Part shown: positions 1 through 9,333 of the stretch, piece after piece
How positions within the stretch are numbered: the first letter of the stretch is position 1
Layout of the letters: each line of letters opens with the position of its first letter
Notes under the pieces: model-generated
What the model was told of the DNA's origin: nothing
Database searches by the model: none
The model's input: only the letters and a program-made list of their open reading frames with translations
Assembly (NCBI GenBank): GCA_009830035.1
Contig: SZZY01000002.1
Coordinates: 124,001-188,000 of the forward strand
Direction: 5' to 3'
DNA: 64,000 bases
DNA from: Pantoea sp. Eser
GTDB taxonomy: Bacteria > Pseudomonadota > Gammaproteobacteria > Enterobacterales > Enterobacteriaceae
Made by a program: the position numbers and the translations under genes

Positions 1-342
1 AAGAATACGATAGCTGACAGGTCAAAAAGATTTACATTTTTACCGGTCAGGATGCGGTGGTGATGCCAGTAATAATGAATAATCCATTGAAAAATAATTC
101 ATCTTGTAATTTATCGCTGCGGTTATTGTTTAACGATGCTAAGTGTTGCTGGGTTGGCGACAGGCAACGCCGGCGGATTGTTTATGTGCAGATCACAACC
201 CCCGGTAAGACTGACGCTACGCTAAACCGGTGGTAGTCGATGCGGATCGAAGATATTTGCATCGTGCTTTTAACGGCACGCCAGATTGCTGCTTTTCAGA
301 TCCTGCGATAAATTGAGAAGAAATACCTTTGGGAGTCAGTCG
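1..342. other. Intergenic region before the cigR-like gene
   Basis: No convincing gene is seen on either strand. The segment holds the upstream region of the cigR-like gene. I could not assign a promoter with confidence. Confidence 0.5.
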
Positions 343-828
343 ATGAAAAAGAAACCCAGTGGTGGCATCATCGCCTTAGCCTGCTGTCTGCTGTTTACGT
401 CGCCAGCCTTACTGGCCAATCCGGGCAACGGCAATGGTAATGGAAAAGGTAATGATCATGGGCATTCGTCCGACTATGGCGGCAAAGGTGAGGGCAAAAA
501 CGGTAAAGATCATTCGTCTCAGGGCAAAAAGAAAAAGGGCGGCGATCCTCACCGGGCAGAATCAGAGATCAGCTATGCATTCGCCCGCGATCTAGCCAGA
601 CAGCATGGGCTGACCGGTTATTCATCACTGCCGCCGAGTATTGCGAAGAATCTTGCGCGGGGTAAACCTTTGCCGCCCGGTAAAGCCAAACGGTCGGTGC
701 TATCCTCCATGCTGGATAGCCTGCCTGATTATCCCGGTTACCAATGGAAAATTCTCGGGGATAACCTTGTGCTGATTTCGCTCAGTACCGCGGTGGTGAA
801 GGCGATCATCAATAACGTCTTCGATTAA
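343..828 (+). CDS. cigR: CigR/RcnB-like secreted protein
   Basis: A 161-residue exported protein. It starts with a signal peptide (MKKKPSGG, then a hydrophobic stretch ending SPALLA). A low-complexity Gly/Asn/Lys/His-rich segment (about residues 26-75) follows, then a compact C-terminal domain with the motifs LPPSIAKNLARGKPLPPG and PGYQWKILGDNLVLIS. That C-terminal pattern is typical of the CigR/RcnB family; in Salmonella CigR is described as an anti-virulence factor. I chose the ATG at 343 because the signal peptide begins there; the frame is open upstream to 286 but that part is not signal-like. The gene appears intact and has its own terminator. The exact role is inferred from family resemblance only. 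Confidence 0.7.
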   Translation: MKKKPSGGIIALACCLLFTSPALLANPGNGNGNGKGNDHGHSSDYGGKGEGKNGKDHSSQGKKKKGGDPHRAESEISYAFARDLARQHGLTGYSSLPPSIAKNLARGKPLPPGKAKRSVLSSMLDSLPDYPGYQWKILGDNLVLISLSTAVVKAIINNVFD

Positions 829-852
829 GCTTAGCGGGCCTGGCGAATCGAT

Positions 853-880
853 AAAAAACCGCCGGACGGCGGTTTTTTAT
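853..880 (+). terminator. Rho-independent terminator of the cigR-like gene
   Basis: A GC-rich hairpin (CCGCC-GGA-CGGCGG) is flanked by an A run and a T run, immediately downstream of the stop codon at 828. Confidence 0.85.
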
Positions 881-903
881 TTTGAACTCAGCGGGCGAGG
901 GTT

Positions 904-1070
904 TTAACTGGCCAGCCGCGCCTGCGCGGTCAGCAACAGGGTTACGTTCACCAGCTGCAGCGCCGCTGCCAGCACAACGCACATCACAATCAGCTGTTTT
1001 TTCTTACGCCAGCCGTGGACCCGCCATAAATAGAGCGCGGCACCAGCAGCTCCAGGATCATCATTTGCAT
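904..1070 (-). pseudogene. Small membrane protein with a one-base deletion
   Basis: On the minus strand, ATG at 1070 opens a frame reading MQMMILELLV that fails at once. The frame one base away continues AALYLWRVHGWRKKKQL, then a second hydrophobic stretch, and ends QARLAS with TAA at 904-906. Restoring one G near 1040 (GTG-GCC-GCG) gives a clean protein of about 55 residues with two hydrophobic segments split by a basic WRKKKQ loop, like small inner-membrane proteins. I do not recognise the family. It lies just beyond the yciI terminator. The single-base lesion could be genuine decay or a sequence error. Confidence 0.5.
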
Positions 1071-1091
1071 CGTTGCTTCACCCGAAAAACA

Positions 1092-1130
1092 AAAATGGCT
1101 TCTGTGCGGAGCACAGAAGCCATTTCTTTA
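1092..1130 (-). terminator. Terminator downstream of yciI
   Basis: An inverted repeat ATGGCTTCTGTG / CACAGAAGCCAT with a 4-base loop and A/T flanks lies just 3' of yciI on the minus strand. Confidence 0.8.
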
Positions 1131-1144
1131 CTTGGTACGCGCGA

Positions 1145-1441
1145 TCAGAAAACGCGTTTAAACGGTTTCACGGCGACCTGTTTGTAGACGCCAGCAGCAA
1201 TATAGGGGTCATCTTCTGCCCAGGACTGCGCCGCTTCTAATGACGGGAACTCGGCTATCACGGTGGAACCGGTGAAGCCCGCCACGCCCGGATCGTTGCT
1301 GTCGACAGCAGGCATCGGACCCGCAATGATCAGGCGTCCTTCTTCATGCAGTAGTTTCAGGCGAGCCAGATGAGCAGGGCGCACCGCGTTACGTTTTTCC
1401 AGTGAATCTGCGTTGTCTTCTGCATAAATGACGTAAAGCAC
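1145..1441 (-). CDS. yciI: YciI family protein
   Basis: A 98-residue protein, the same length as E. coli YciI, with the ferredoxin-like YCII domain over its whole length. It begins [18 protein letters not shown] and keeps the conserved RPAHLARL histidine and the [17 protein letters not shown] segment. The family is small and cytosolic; the cellular function in enterics is not settled. It lies next to tonB and diverges from it, as in E. coli. Apparently intact. Confidence 0.9.
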   Translation of the reverse strand: MLYVIYAEDNADSLEKRNAVRPAHLARLKLLHEEGRLIIAGPMPAVDSNDPGVAGFTGSTVIAEFPSLEAAQSWAEDDPYIAAGVYKQVAVKPFKRVF

Positions 1442-1593
1442 TTGGGAGCTCCCATTAACTCTTCAGAATTTCGCAACACGTTAAGGGATTGCCGATCAGA
1501 GTGCAAATGAAACCTCTGACCACTTCAATGCTCAGCATAATGGGCTAAAAAACGCTTTTCTTTCGGCTGGATGGCGGGAGTTATTGAAACTGA

Positions 1594-2248
1594 TTGCTAT
1601 TTTCATTTAAAATCAGCTCTTCATTGTTATTGTCTGTTGCTTTACATGGTGCCGTAATTGCCGGAATTCTTTACGCCTCATTCCACCAGGTGCTCGAAGT
1701 CCCTAAAGCGTCGCAGCCTATCAGCGTAACCATGGTCGCTCCTGAAGTTCAGCCTGAGCCGGCACCGGCAGTGGTTGAGCCACCAGGCCCACAGCCAGAA
1801 CCTGAACCGGTACCAATTCCTAAGCCGGAACACAAGCGTGAGCAGCCTAAACGCGAGGTCAAACCGCGTCAGGAGAGCAAGCCGCAGGCCAATCCGTTTA
1901 AGCAGGAGGCGCCCGCCACCCAGAACAAGCCGACCGCCGCGCCGAAGTCGACGCCAGCACCGAGTCAGACGGTGTCTAATGGGCCGAAAGCGCTGAGCGT
2001 CAGCAAGCCGGGCTATCCACCGCGTGCATTAGCATTACGCGTCGAGGGACGGGTGCGGGTGAAATTTGATGTGGACAGCCAGGGGCGAGTGGATAATATC
2101 CAGATACTCTCCGCCGAGCCGCGTAAATATGTTTGAACGTACAGTCAAACAGGCAATGAAGCAGTGGCGTTACCAGAGTGGGCGTCCGGGGCAAGGTCTG
2201 ACCATGAACATTGTCTTTAAGATCAGTGGCAGAGCCAGTATTGAATAG
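1594..2248 (+). pseudogene. tonB: TonB energy transducer, frameshifted
   Basis: TonB couples the proton-motive force (through ExbB/ExbD) to outer-membrane siderophore and cobalamin receptors. The N-terminal membrane anchor, the Pro/Glu/Lys-rich periplasmic spacer (about residues 45-125) and the start of the C-terminal domain (ALRVEGRVRVKFDV...VDNIQILSAEPR) are in one frame. One extra A near 2126-2129 shifts that frame to a TGA at residue 181. The rest of the receptor-contacting domain (NMFERTVKQAMKQWRYQ to RASIE) follows in another frame up to TAG at 2248. The product would lack the last third of the domain that contacts TonB boxes. The start is uncertain: TTG at 1594 is the first usable codon after an in-frame TGA at 1591. 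Whether this is real loss or an error should be tested, because TonB loss would disable iron uptake. Confidence 0.85.
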
Positions 2249-2295
2249 TAAACTGGCGGTCGGGCAGCAAGCTCACCTGACCGCCAGGCGATCGG

Positions 2296-2703
2296 CTAAT
2301 CGCTGGGTTGCTGATTCGCCCGTCCGGCAGGCAGCGGACGGGAGTTACCGTCATTGTCGACTGCGACGTAGATAAATACCGCTTCGGTCGCACAATAGGT
2401 CTGCCCAATCGGCTCAGACGACACCTTCTTGATCCACACTTCGACATTGATGGTCGTTGAATTGTTGCCGGTACGGATGCAGTGTGAATGGCAACTGACC
2501 ACATCGCCCACCGCGACCGGTTTCAAAAAAGACATGCCATCAACCCGCACCGTAACCACCCGGCCTTCGGCAATCTCTTTGGCCAGGATCGCACCGCCCA
2601 TATCTATCTGAGACATCAGCCAGCCGCCAAAAATATCGCCGTTGGCGTTGGTATCTGCTGGCATGGCTAACTTACGTAACACCATTTCGCCTATTGCTTT
2701 CAT
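2296..2703 (-). CDS. yciA: Acyl-CoA thioesterase YciA
   Basis: A 135-residue hotdog-fold thioesterase that hydrolyses a broad range of acyl-CoAs in the cytosol. The signature MPADTNANGDIFGGWLMSQ is complete and includes the catalytic N-x-x-G-D-[IV]-F-G-G motif. The core VRVDGMSFLKPVAVGDVV and the SEPIGQ segment match the family. The ATG at 2703 is preceded by AGGAGA. It is the first of the yciA-yciB-yciC group, all on the minus strand. Intact; near the usual length of about 132 residues. Confidence 0.93.
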   Translation of the reverse strand: MKAIGEMVLRKLAMPADTNANGDIFGGWLMSQIDMGGAILAKEIAEGRVVTVRVDGMSFLKPVAVGDVVSCHSHCIRTGNNSTTINVEVWIKKVSSEPIGQTYCATEAVFIYVAVDNDGNSRPLPAGRANQQPSD

Positions 2704-2754
2704 TCTCCTGCAGGTGATCGCTAAAAAAATGCCCGGCAGGACCGGGCAGAGCGA

Positions 2755-3294
2755 TTATTTTTGTTGTTGTTGCGGCATCTGTCGCCAGATGTAGAGCCCG
2801 CTGATCAGGGTAAACAGTAAGGTGAGGCCGGTCAGACCAAACACCTTAAAGTTAACCCAGAACGCCTGAGATAACCAAAAGGCGACATAGATATTGACCA
2901 GACCGCAGACCAAAAAAAACAGCGCCCAGGCGGTGTTCAGCCGACGCCAGACCGGGTCCGGCAGCTGTAACTCTTTGCCCACCATGCTCTGGATCAGCGT
3001 TTGTTTCATAAACCACTGGCTGTAGAGCAGCGCCACGGCAGACAGGCTGTAAATCACCGTCACTTTCCACTTAATGAACTCATCGTTGTGGAATACCAGC
3101 GTCAGCGTGCCAAATACCGCCACCAGCACAAAGGTGAAAATCGTCATCTTCTCCAGTTTACGGTAAAGCACCCAGCTGACGACTAATGCCAGACCGGTTG
3201 CGACAATCAACGCGCCAGAGGCAACAAAGATGTCGTACAGCTTGTAGAAAATGAAAAAAACTACCAAAGGGAGAAAGTCGAGTAACTGCTTCAT
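2755..3294 (-). CDS. yciB: Inner-membrane septation protein YciB (IspZ)
   Basis: A 179-residue polytopic inner-membrane protein, the exact length of E. coli YciB. It begins [23 protein letters not shown] and has five predicted membrane segments. The family is linked to envelope integrity and septation. I set the start at 3294, where the canonical MKQLLDF begins, although the frame is open upstream into the yciC stop. The tail is Gln-rich (RQMPQQQQK). Intact. Confidence 0.92.
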   Translation of the reverse strand: MKQLLDFLPLVVFFIFYKLYDIFVASGALIVATGLALVVSWVLYRKLEKMTIFTFVLVAVFGTLTLVFHNDEFIKWKVTVIYSLSAVALLYSQWFMKQTLIQSMVGKELQLPDPVWRRLNTAWALFFLVCGLVNIYVAFWLSQAFWVNFKVFGLTGLTLLFTLISGLYIWRQMPQQQQK

Positions 3295-3353
3295 AATAGT
3301 CATTCCAGTTAGAGCTGAATTGGGGACGGATGCGCCCGAAAGCGCATCAGCCA

Positions 3354-4088
3354 TCAACGTAACAGCATATAAAGCCGATACAGATAGATAATTAACATGG
3401 CCGAAACCAGATTACCTGCAGCGGTAAAAATCACCGAAGAGACGTTCATCGGCAGAACGGTCAGCGAGGAGAAAAACAGCATCACCACCACTTTCGCCAG
3501 CAGCCAGAGAATAATGGCTGGCGCGATCAGTCTCACGTTCTTCCAAGCCATCCGCATGCTCGCGCGCATCGCAGCGAACACGCCGATCTTCTCGCTAGCC
3601 AGTATCACCGGTGCCAGTGACAGCAGAATAGTCAGCAGAATGCCGGGCACCACCAGAATCATAAAGCCGAGCTGCGTCACCAGCGTAATCAGGAAGGTCA
3701 GCAGTAGCAGCTTCGGCAGTAACGGTGCCGCCGTACCAATGGCACGCAGCGCACTGACCCGCTGGCCAGAAGAGACCATCGGTATCAGACACAACATCCC
3801 GCCGAGCAACAGCGTATTGCCCACCAGCGCCGCGAAGGTGCCTGCCGCAGAGGCGCGCAGCAATACCTGCTGCCGTTCAGGTGACATATTCTGCACCATC
3901 TCAAACAACGAACTGGCACTGTCGTCACCCTGCTGCAGGATCGCCATTTGATCGGCGCCTGGGGTCAGCGCATGTACCAGCATTACGGTGATGAAAGTGG
4001 TCAACAGCGACATCAACAGTAAGGTAACCAGCTGATGGCGGGTAAAATTTCCAGTGTCACGGTATAACGAGCTTGCCGTGATAGACAT
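3354..4088 (-). CDS. yciC: UPF0259 membrane protein YciC
   Basis: About 244 residues with six hydrophobic segments. It begins [15 protein letters not shown], nearly identical to E. coli YciC, and ends [10 protein letters not shown]. Conserved internal motifs include [19 protein letters not shown] and [19 protein letters not shown]. It is an inner-membrane protein of unknown biochemical role. The ATG at 4088 is preferred over one two codons upstream. It lies directly upstream of yciB, in the usual order. Confidence 0.9.
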   Translation of the reverse strand: MSITASSLYRDTGNFTRHQLVTLLLMSLLTTFITVMLVHALTPGADQMAILQQGDDSASSLFEMVQNMSPERQQVLLRASAAGTFAALVGNTLLLGGMLCLIPMVSSGQRVSALRAIGTAAPLLPKLLLLTFLITLVTQLGFMILVVPGILLTILLSLAPVILASEKIGVFAAMRASMRMAWKNVRLIAPAIILWLLAKVVVMLFFSSLTVLPMNVSSVIFTAAGNLVSAMLIIYLYRLYMLLR

Positions 4089-4115
4089 GTACACTCCTTG
4101 GAGGAACCGGGTTAA

Positions 4116-4532
4116 TTAATCCGGCGATTGTACATGTTCTGGCAGCTCGCGGGCACCCGCCGCGGCATAACTTTCTGTCATAACAGGTAAAGATGGGTTA
4201 AAAAGGGCGGGAAGACCGTAACGGGCGCGGGCGCGATCGCAGGCTTCATTGGCTAAACCCTCTTCGCCCGACATCGCAAACTCCCGACAGGGCGTCGGGC
4301 GTTGTTCATAAATTCCACAGGAGACGCATCCACCAATCTCGCCCTGCAGGGCAACACAGCGTGGTGCGCGATCGTTAGTGCCGCGCATATTGCGCATCAG
4401 CAGGCTTAGCGGCTCGGTTAATTCAGTCGGCACCGGACCGCCGGCATCATCGGCTTCAGCCCAGTAGAAAGAGACACGGAAATGGGCGCAGCAGGCGCCA
4501 CAGCTAACACAAGGATTAGAAGTTTCGCTCAT
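4116..4532 (-). CDS. YkgJ family cysteine-cluster protein
   Basis: A 138-residue protein with an N-terminal Cys motif CVSCGACC (C-x2-C-x2-CC), later cysteines in GGCVSCGIY, and CREF. This is the zinc- or iron-chelating UPF0153/YkgJ domain. The function of the family is not established. I chose the start MSETSNPC at 4532; an ATG five codons upstream is possible. It sits between yciC and ompW on the minus strand. It looks intact, with every cysteine of the motif present. Confidence 0.82.
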   Translation of the reverse strand: MSETSNPCVSCGACCAHFRVSFYWAEADDAGGPVPTELTEPLSLLMRNMRGTNDRAPRCVALQGEIGGCVSCGIYEQRPTPCREFAMSGEEGLANEACDRARARYGLPALFNPSLPVMTESYAAAGARELPEHVQSPD

Positions 4533-4647
4533 TTGATCACCCGCCACTCCTGAGGCATCGAACCAAAATCAACAATCTGGATCAGAAAAATAAGCCGGGC
4601 AAAATATTTCGGAAAGGGGAATTTTTCAGCGCCGGCACCGGCCAAAA

Positions 4648-4661
4648 TTGATCTACATCAA
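4648..4661. promoter_or_regulatory. FNR binding site upstream of ompW
   Basis: TTGATCTACATCAA matches the FNR consensus TTGAT-N4-ATCAA exactly. It lies about 124 bases upstream of the ompW start. OmpW is an FNR-controlled gene in E. coli, so oxygen-responsive control is likely kept. Confidence 0.8.
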
Positions 4662-4784
4662 CTCGTTGTTTTTTAATTAATTTATTTCAGCCGCTCAGAG
4701 TGCAATTTTATGTAAATCACGTTGAATCGTTGCTAACAAAAAATTGATGACCTGAGTATTTTTCCCTTTAGCAAAGGAGTGACG

Positions 4785-5417
4785 ATGGAACTGGCAAAAT
4801 GCACGATGTTACTGGCTCTGGCTCTACCCCAACTGGCGATGGCGCATCAGGCGGGTCATTTTTTTATGCGCGCGGGCAGCGCCACGGTACGGCCGACTGA
4901 AGGTTCTGACAACGTGCTTGGCATGGGTGAGTTCAGTGCCAGTAACGATACCCAGCTTGGCCTGACCTTTACCTATATAGCGACCGATAACATCGGGGTC
5001 GAGCTGCTGGCCGCCACACCGTTCCGCCACAAAGTGGGGCTGGGTCCGACCGGCACGCTGGCGACGGTACGTCAGCTGCCGCCAACGCTTATGGCACAAT
5101 ACCATTTCTTCGACAGCAAAAGCAAAGCGCGCCCGTATATCGGGGTTGGTATCAACTACACCACCTTTTATGACGCTGACTTCAACCAGACCGGCCGTGA
5201 TGCAGGTGTCAGCGATCTGAGCGTGAAAGATTCCTGGGGTGTAGCGGGACAGGTCGGTCTGGATTACCAGATTAACCGCGACTGGATGCTGAATGCGTCG
5301 GTGTGGTACATGGATATTGATACTGAAGTGAAGTTCAAGGCAGCAGGTGAGCAGCAGAACATCAATATGCGCATCGATCCCTGGGTTTTTTTCTTCGGCG
5401 CGGGTTACCGCTTCTGA
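4785..5417 (+). CDS. ompW: Outer-membrane porin OmpW
   Basis: A 210-residue eight-stranded beta-barrel that passes small hydrophobic molecules across the outer membrane. Signal peptide MELAKCTMLLALALPQLAMA is followed by mature HQAGHFFMRAGSATVRP. Family motifs include TYIATDNIGVELLAATPFRHK, VRQLPPTLMAQYHF and RPYIGVGINYTTF, and the C-terminal strand ends in the aromatic GYRF. The ATG at 4785 is favoured over GTG 4779 because AAGGAG at 4774-4779 is correctly spaced for it. An FNR box lies upstream. Intact. Confidence 0.94.
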   Translation: MELAKCTMLLALALPQLAMAHQAGHFFMRAGSATVRPTEGSDNVLGMGEFSASNDTQLGLTFTYIATDNIGVELLAATPFRHKVGLGPTGTLATVRQLPPTLMAQYHFFDSKSKARPYIGVGINYTTFYDADFNQTGRDAGVSDLSVKDSWGVAGQVGLDYQINRDWMLNASVWYMDIDTEVKFKAAGEQQNINMRIDPWVFFFGAGYRF

Positions 5418-5421
5418 TGAG

Positions 5422-5449
5422 AAAAAGGCCGCTGTTTAAGCGGCCTTTC
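5422..5449. terminator. Bidirectional terminator between ompW and the BON lipoprotein gene
   Basis: AAAAAGGCCGCT and AGCGGCCTTT form a strong hairpin with A/T tails on both sides. It lies between the convergent ends of the two genes. Confidence 0.85.
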
Positions 5450-5467
5450 AGTTAAGCACAGCAGCGA

Positions 5468-5782
5468 TTATTTGATCTGCATATTGTTAACAACGGATTT
5501 CACGCCTGGCACGCTGCGCGTAACCTGCACCGCGCGATTAGCCATCTGTGGTGATGAGACAAAACCGCTCAGCTGAACTTTACCTTTAAAGGTTTCTACG
5601 TTGATTTCAGTCGATTTCAGCGAGTCATCTTTCAGCAGTTCACCTTTCACTTTGGTGGTCACCACGGTGTCGTCGATATAGCCACCGGTTCCCTCTTTGG
5701 TCGCGGTTGGCGCACAGGCGCTCAGTGTCAGCGCAACCACGCCCGCCATCAACGCACCCGCCAGCAGTTTAAATAATTTCAT
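5468..5782 (-). CDS. BON-domain lipoprotein, OsmY-like
   Basis: A 104-residue periplasmic lipoprotein with signal and lipobox VALTLSAC (Cys 23). One BON domain (about residues 37-102) includes the conserved VKGELLKDDSLKS, GKVQLSGFVSS and VPGVKSVVNNM elements. BON domains are thought to bind phospholipid, as in OsmY and DolP, but this protein has a single copy. GGGAGA precedes the ATG. It is convergent with ompW and follows the trp operon. Intact. Confidence 0.85.
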   Translation of the reverse strand: MKLFKLLAGALMAGVVALTLSACAPTATKEGTGGYIDDTVVTTKVKGELLKDDSLKSTEINVETFKGKVQLSGFVSSPQMANRAVQVTRSVPGVKSVVNNMQIK

Positions 5783-5898
5783 TGCTTTCTCTCCCTGTCA
5801 CAAATTTGATACGACGTTACCGTAACGGCGCTCTGACATTGTGGTGCAGATTTTGCAAAAAGGGCAAATGGCGGGATGTAAAAAAGGAAAGAAATCAT

Positions 5899-5918
5899 GC
5901 CTTATCACGTGATAAGGC
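5899..5918 (-). terminator. Likely terminator of the trp operon
   Basis: GCCTTATCACGTGATAAGGC is a perfect 20-base palindrome just past the trpA stop. On the minus strand it is followed by a T/C-rich tract. Confidence 0.7.
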
Positions 5919-5930
5919 ATGCTGACAGAA

Positions 5931-6734
5931 TCAACGGCTGGCGGCTTTGAGACTGGTGACGAAGTTTTTCAGTTCGCGCAGCATCACTTCCAGTTCGGCG
6001 TGATTTTTTTCAATAATTCGCACAATGGCAGAGCCAGAGATCGCACCGGCCGCGCCGGCGGCGATGGCTTCCTTCACCTGTGACGGTTCAGAGATACCGA
6101 ATCCCTGCAGCGGCGGGGCCGCGTTGTATTCACGCAGCTTTTCAATCAGATGCTGCAGCGGCAGGCTGGCGCGGTTTTCCGCGCCGGTCACGCCGGCACG
6201 GGAGAGCAGATAGGTATAACCGCGTCCGTGTGAGGCGATCTCCCGCAGCAGCGTATCACTGGCGTTTGGCGGGCAGATGAAAATCGGCGCGATACCATGA
6301 CGCAGCGCCGCCTGACGGAACGGTGCAAACTCTTCCACCGGCACGTCTGCCACCAGCACTGAATCGACACCGGCTTCGGCACAACGCGCGTAAAACGCAT
6401 CCACGCCGTTGGTGAACACCAGATTGGCATACATCAGTAAACCGATTGGCAGACCCGGGTATTTACGCCGGATGGTTGCCAGCATTTCAAAGCACTGGCT
6501 GATGTTGGTGCCCGCCGCAAAGGCGCGCAGCGTCGCGTTCTGAATGGTCGGGCCGTCGGCCAGCGGATCGGAGAAGGGAATGCCTAACTCCAGCGCATCT
6601 GCGCCGCCTTCCACCAGGGCGTCAATCACCTGCAATGAGAGTTCCGGCGACGGATCGCCCAGCGTCACGAAAGGCACAAAGGCACCTTCGTTACGGGCAG
6701 AGAGACGTTTAAACAGTTGATCGTAACGTTCCAT
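5931..6734 (-). CDS. trpA: Tryptophan synthase alpha subunit
   Basis: 267 residues. It cleaves indole-3-glycerol phosphate to indole and passes indole to TrpB. The TIM-barrel catalytic residues Glu49 ([11 protein letters not shown]) and Asp60 ([10 protein letters not shown]) are present, as is the phosphate-binding [12 protein letters not shown] segment. Its start overlaps the trpB stop, implying translational coupling. Last gene of trpEGDCBA. Intact. Confidence 0.96.
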   Translation of the reverse strand: MERYDQLFKRLSARNEGAFVPFVTLGDPSPELSLQVIDALVEGGADALELGIPFSDPLADGPTIQNATLRAFAAGTNISQCFEMLATIRRKYPGLPIGLLMYANLVFTNGVDAFYARCAEAGVDSVLVADVPVEEFAPFRQAALRHGIAPIFICPPNASDTLLREIASHGRGYTYLLSRAGVTGAENRASLPLQHLIEKLREYNAAPPLQGFGISEPSQVKEAIAAGAAGAISGSAIVRIIEKNHAELEVMLRELKNFVTSLKAASR

Positions 6735-7924
6735 CAGATTTCTCCCTGCGCATTCAGAATGTCGTGAACGGTAAAAATATCTTTATCGCCCCGGCCAGAA
6801 AGGTTAACCACCACCAGTTGTTCTTTGTCCGGCTCGGCCTGAATCATCTTCAGGGCGTACGCCAGCGCATGGGATGATTCCAGTGCCGGAATGATACCTT
6901 CAGCGCGGCACAGCTGTTTAAAGGCGGCCAGCGCTTCGTTATCAGTAATTGAAACATACTCGGCGCGGCCAGTGCTGTTCAGATGCGCATGCTGCGGTCC
7001 GACTGACGGAAAATCGAGGCCGGCAGAGATCGAGTAAGACTCTTCAATCTGACCCTCTTCGGTCTGCATCATCGGAGCTTTCATGCCGAAGTAGATACCG
7101 ACGCGGCCATGCTTCAGCGGCGCGCCATGCTCGCCAGTTTCAATGCCGTGTCCCGCTGGCTCAACGCCAATCAGCTTGACGTTGCTTTCGTCAATAAAGT
7201 CCGCGAACATGCCGATGGCGTTAGACCCTCCGCCAACGCAGGCGATAATCGCGTCCGGCAGGCGCCCCTCTTTTTCCAGAATCTGCTTTTTGGTCTCTTC
7301 GCCGATCATCCGCTGGAACTCGCGTACGATGGTCGGGAACGGATGCGGGCCAGCCGCGGTGCCCAGCATATAGTGTGCGGTTTCATAGCTGCCGGACCAG
7401 TCGCGCAGAGCCTGGTTACAGGCATCCTTCAGGGTGGCTGACCCACTGTGTACCGGGATCACTTCGGCGCCCATCAGACGCATACGGAACACGTTAGGAG
7501 ACTGACGCTCAACGTCTTTGGCACCCATATAGATGCGGCACTTCATTCCCAGCAGCGCGCAGGCCAGCGCTGAGGCGACACCGTGCTGACCGGCACCGGT
7601 TTCGGCGATAATTTCGTTCTTGCCCATGCGTTTGGCAAGCAGCGCCTGGCCCAGCACCTGATTGGTTTTGTGCGCGCCTCCGTGCAGCAGATCTTCGCGC
7701 TTCAGGTAGAGCCGGGTTTTGGTGCCTTTCGTCAGGTTCTTACACAGCGTTAGGGCGGTAGGACGGCCGGCATAGTTTTTCAGCAGTTCCATGAATTCCG
7801 CCTGAAACTCAGGATCTTTCTGCGCGTCGACAAACGCCTCTTCCAGCTGGCGCAGCGCTGGCATCAGGATCTGCGGAACATACATTCCGCCAAATTCGCC
7901 AAAGTAGGGGTTCAGTAACGTCAT
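6734..7924 (-). CDS. trpB: Tryptophan synthase beta subunit
   Basis: 396 residues. It is PLP-dependent and condenses indole with serine to give tryptophan. The PLP lysine lies in GGAHKTNQ (Lys86), the catalytic Glu in AETGAGQHG, and the phosphate-binding loop is [10 protein letters not shown]. The family opening [13 protein letters not shown] is present. It forms the alpha2-beta2 complex with TrpA, whose start codon it overlaps. Intact and near the E. coli length of 397. Confidence 0.97.
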   Translation of the reverse strand: MTLLNPYFGEFGGMYVPQILMPALRQLEEAFVDAQKDPEFQAEFMELLKNYAGRPTALTLCKNLTKGTKTRLYLKREDLLHGGAHKTNQVLGQALLAKRMGKNEIIAETGAGQHGVASALACALLGMKCRIYMGAKDVERQSPNVFRMRLMGAEVIPVHSGSATLKDACNQALRDWSGSYETAHYMLGTAAGPHPFPTIVREFQRMIGEETKKQILEKEGRLPDAIIACVGGGSNAIGMFADFIDESNVKLIGVEPAGHGIETGEHGAPLKHGRVGIYFGMKAPMMQTEEGQIEESYSISAGLDFPSVGPQHAHLNSTGRAEYVSITDNEALAAFKQLCRAEGIIPALESSHALAYALKMIQAEPDKEQLVVVNLSGRGDKDIFTVHDILNAQGEI

Positions 7925-7969
7925 TTTTAGCTTCCTTTTTCGGGCCCGCCGTAGAGCAGGCCAGGCAAA

Positions 7970-9331
7970 TCAGTAGGCGCGCAGTGTCTGGAACACCGCC
8001 GCGATTTTACGGGCATCTTTGATACCGGGCGCGCTCTCCACTCCTGAGTTGAAATCAAGTCCGGCACAGCCCAGCTGCGCCGCTTCAACACAGTTATCCG
8101 CGCTCAGCCCACCGGCCAGCAACACGTTGTTGAGCGCTTGGCCCTCTAACAGTGACCAGTCAAAGCGCTGAGCGGTTCCGCCGTCGCCATTATCAAACAC
8201 GTAACGATCGATGTGTGGCCAGTTGCGCGCCGGTAAAGCGCCTTCAACGCGCAGCGCTTTCCAGATCTCAATGCCGGCGGGCAGGGCCGCGCGCAGTTCG
8301 CTGACAAATTCCGGGTTTTCATTGCTGTGCAGCTGGACGGCGGCCAGCGAAAGTGCAGTGGCTTTCGTGACAATGTCACTAATAGTGTTATTGCGGAACA
8401 CGCCAACGTAACGCAACGGCGCGGCGGCCATCACCGTACGGGCGGCCTCAGTCTCGATGTGACGCGGCGAACCTTCGGCAAAAATCACACCGCCGTAAAT
8501 GGCACCGGCTTCATTGGCGGCACGCGCGTCTTCTGCCCGGGTCAGACCACAGACTTTATTGGCACCCAGCGTTACCCGGTGCACCGCCGCGGTCAGGTCG
8601 GGTTCTTCCATTAGGGCCGAACCGATCAGGAAGCCGTTGGCAAAGTGGCTGAGCTCACGAATGTCTGCGTAGCTGTTGATGCCCGACTCACTGATCACCG
8701 TTACGCCGTGCGACATGCGCGGGGCCAACTGGCGGGTGCGGTTAAGATCGATCGACAGATCGCGCAGGTCGCGGTTATTAATCCCGACCACTCTGGCCTG
8801 CAGCGCAATAGCGCGCTCCAGCTCCTGTTCATTACTGACTTCGGTCAGGATGCCCATTTTCAGGCTGTGGGCGACGGCGGCCAGCTGACGATACTGCTCA
8901 TCATCCAACACCGACAGCATCAGCAGAATGGCGTCTGCCTGATAGTAACGCGCCAGATAGATCTGATACGGGTCGATGATAAAGTCTTTGCACAGCACCG
9001 GCTGGCTGATAGCGGCACTGACGATCGGCAGAAAAGCAAAATCGCCCTGAAAGTATTTTTCATCGGTCAGCACCGACACCGCCGAAGCGTAGTGACGATA
9101 AACACCGGCAATCGCCGCCGGATCAAAATCGGCGCGGATAATCCCTTTCGAGGGCGACGCTTTTTTACACTCGAGGATAAACGCGGTGCGCGCACCCTGG
9201 AGCGCATCATAAAAATGACGGCTGGCAGGTTCAATGCTGTTCTGGAAGGTAGAAAGAGGCTGCTGCTGACGACGCGCTTCAACCCAAATCGCTTTGTCCT
9301 GCACAATTTTTTCTAACACGGTACCTTGCAT
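7970..9331 (-). CDS. trpCF: Bifunctional indole-3-glycerol-phosphate synthase / phosphoribosylanthranilate isomerase
   Basis: 453 residues with two TIM barrels. The N-terminal TrpC half (to about residue 255) carries FILECKKASPSKG and VLCKDFIIDPYQIYLAR. The C-terminal TrpF half starts near KVCGLTRAEDARAANEAG and contains RYVGVFRN and LAGGLSADN. The fused form is the enterobacterial arrangement. It lies between trpD (2-base gap) and trpB (45-base gap) and catalyses two consecutive steps. Intact. Confidence 0.96.
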   Translation of the reverse strand: MQGTVLEKIVQDKAIWVEARRQQQPLSTFQNSIEPASRHFYDALQGARTAFILECKKASPSKGIIRADFDPAAIAGVYRHYASAVSVLTDEKYFQGDFAFLPIVSAAISQPVLCKDFIIDPYQIYLARYYQADAILLMLSVLDDEQYRQLAAVAHSLKMGILTEVSNEQELERAIALQARVVGINNRDLRDLSIDLNRTRQLAPRMSHGVTVISESGINSYADIRELSHFANGFLIGSALMEEPDLTAAVHRVTLGANKVCGLTRAEDARAANEAGAIYGGVIFAEGSPRHIETEAARTVMAAAPLRYVGVFRNNTISDIVTKATALSLAAVQLHSNENPEFVSELRAALPAGIEIWKALRVEGALPARNWPHIDRYVFDNGDGGTAQRFDWSLLEGQALNNVLLAGGLSADNCVEAAQLGCAGLDFNSGVESAPGIKDARKIAAVFQTLRAY

Positions 9332-9333
9332 GG

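Noticed and set aside
8645..9316. Long open frame antisense to trpCF (223 codons)
   Set aside because: It lies wholly inside an intact, well-conserved trpCF on the other strand; its composition is that of a high-GC shadow frame and it has no family similarity.
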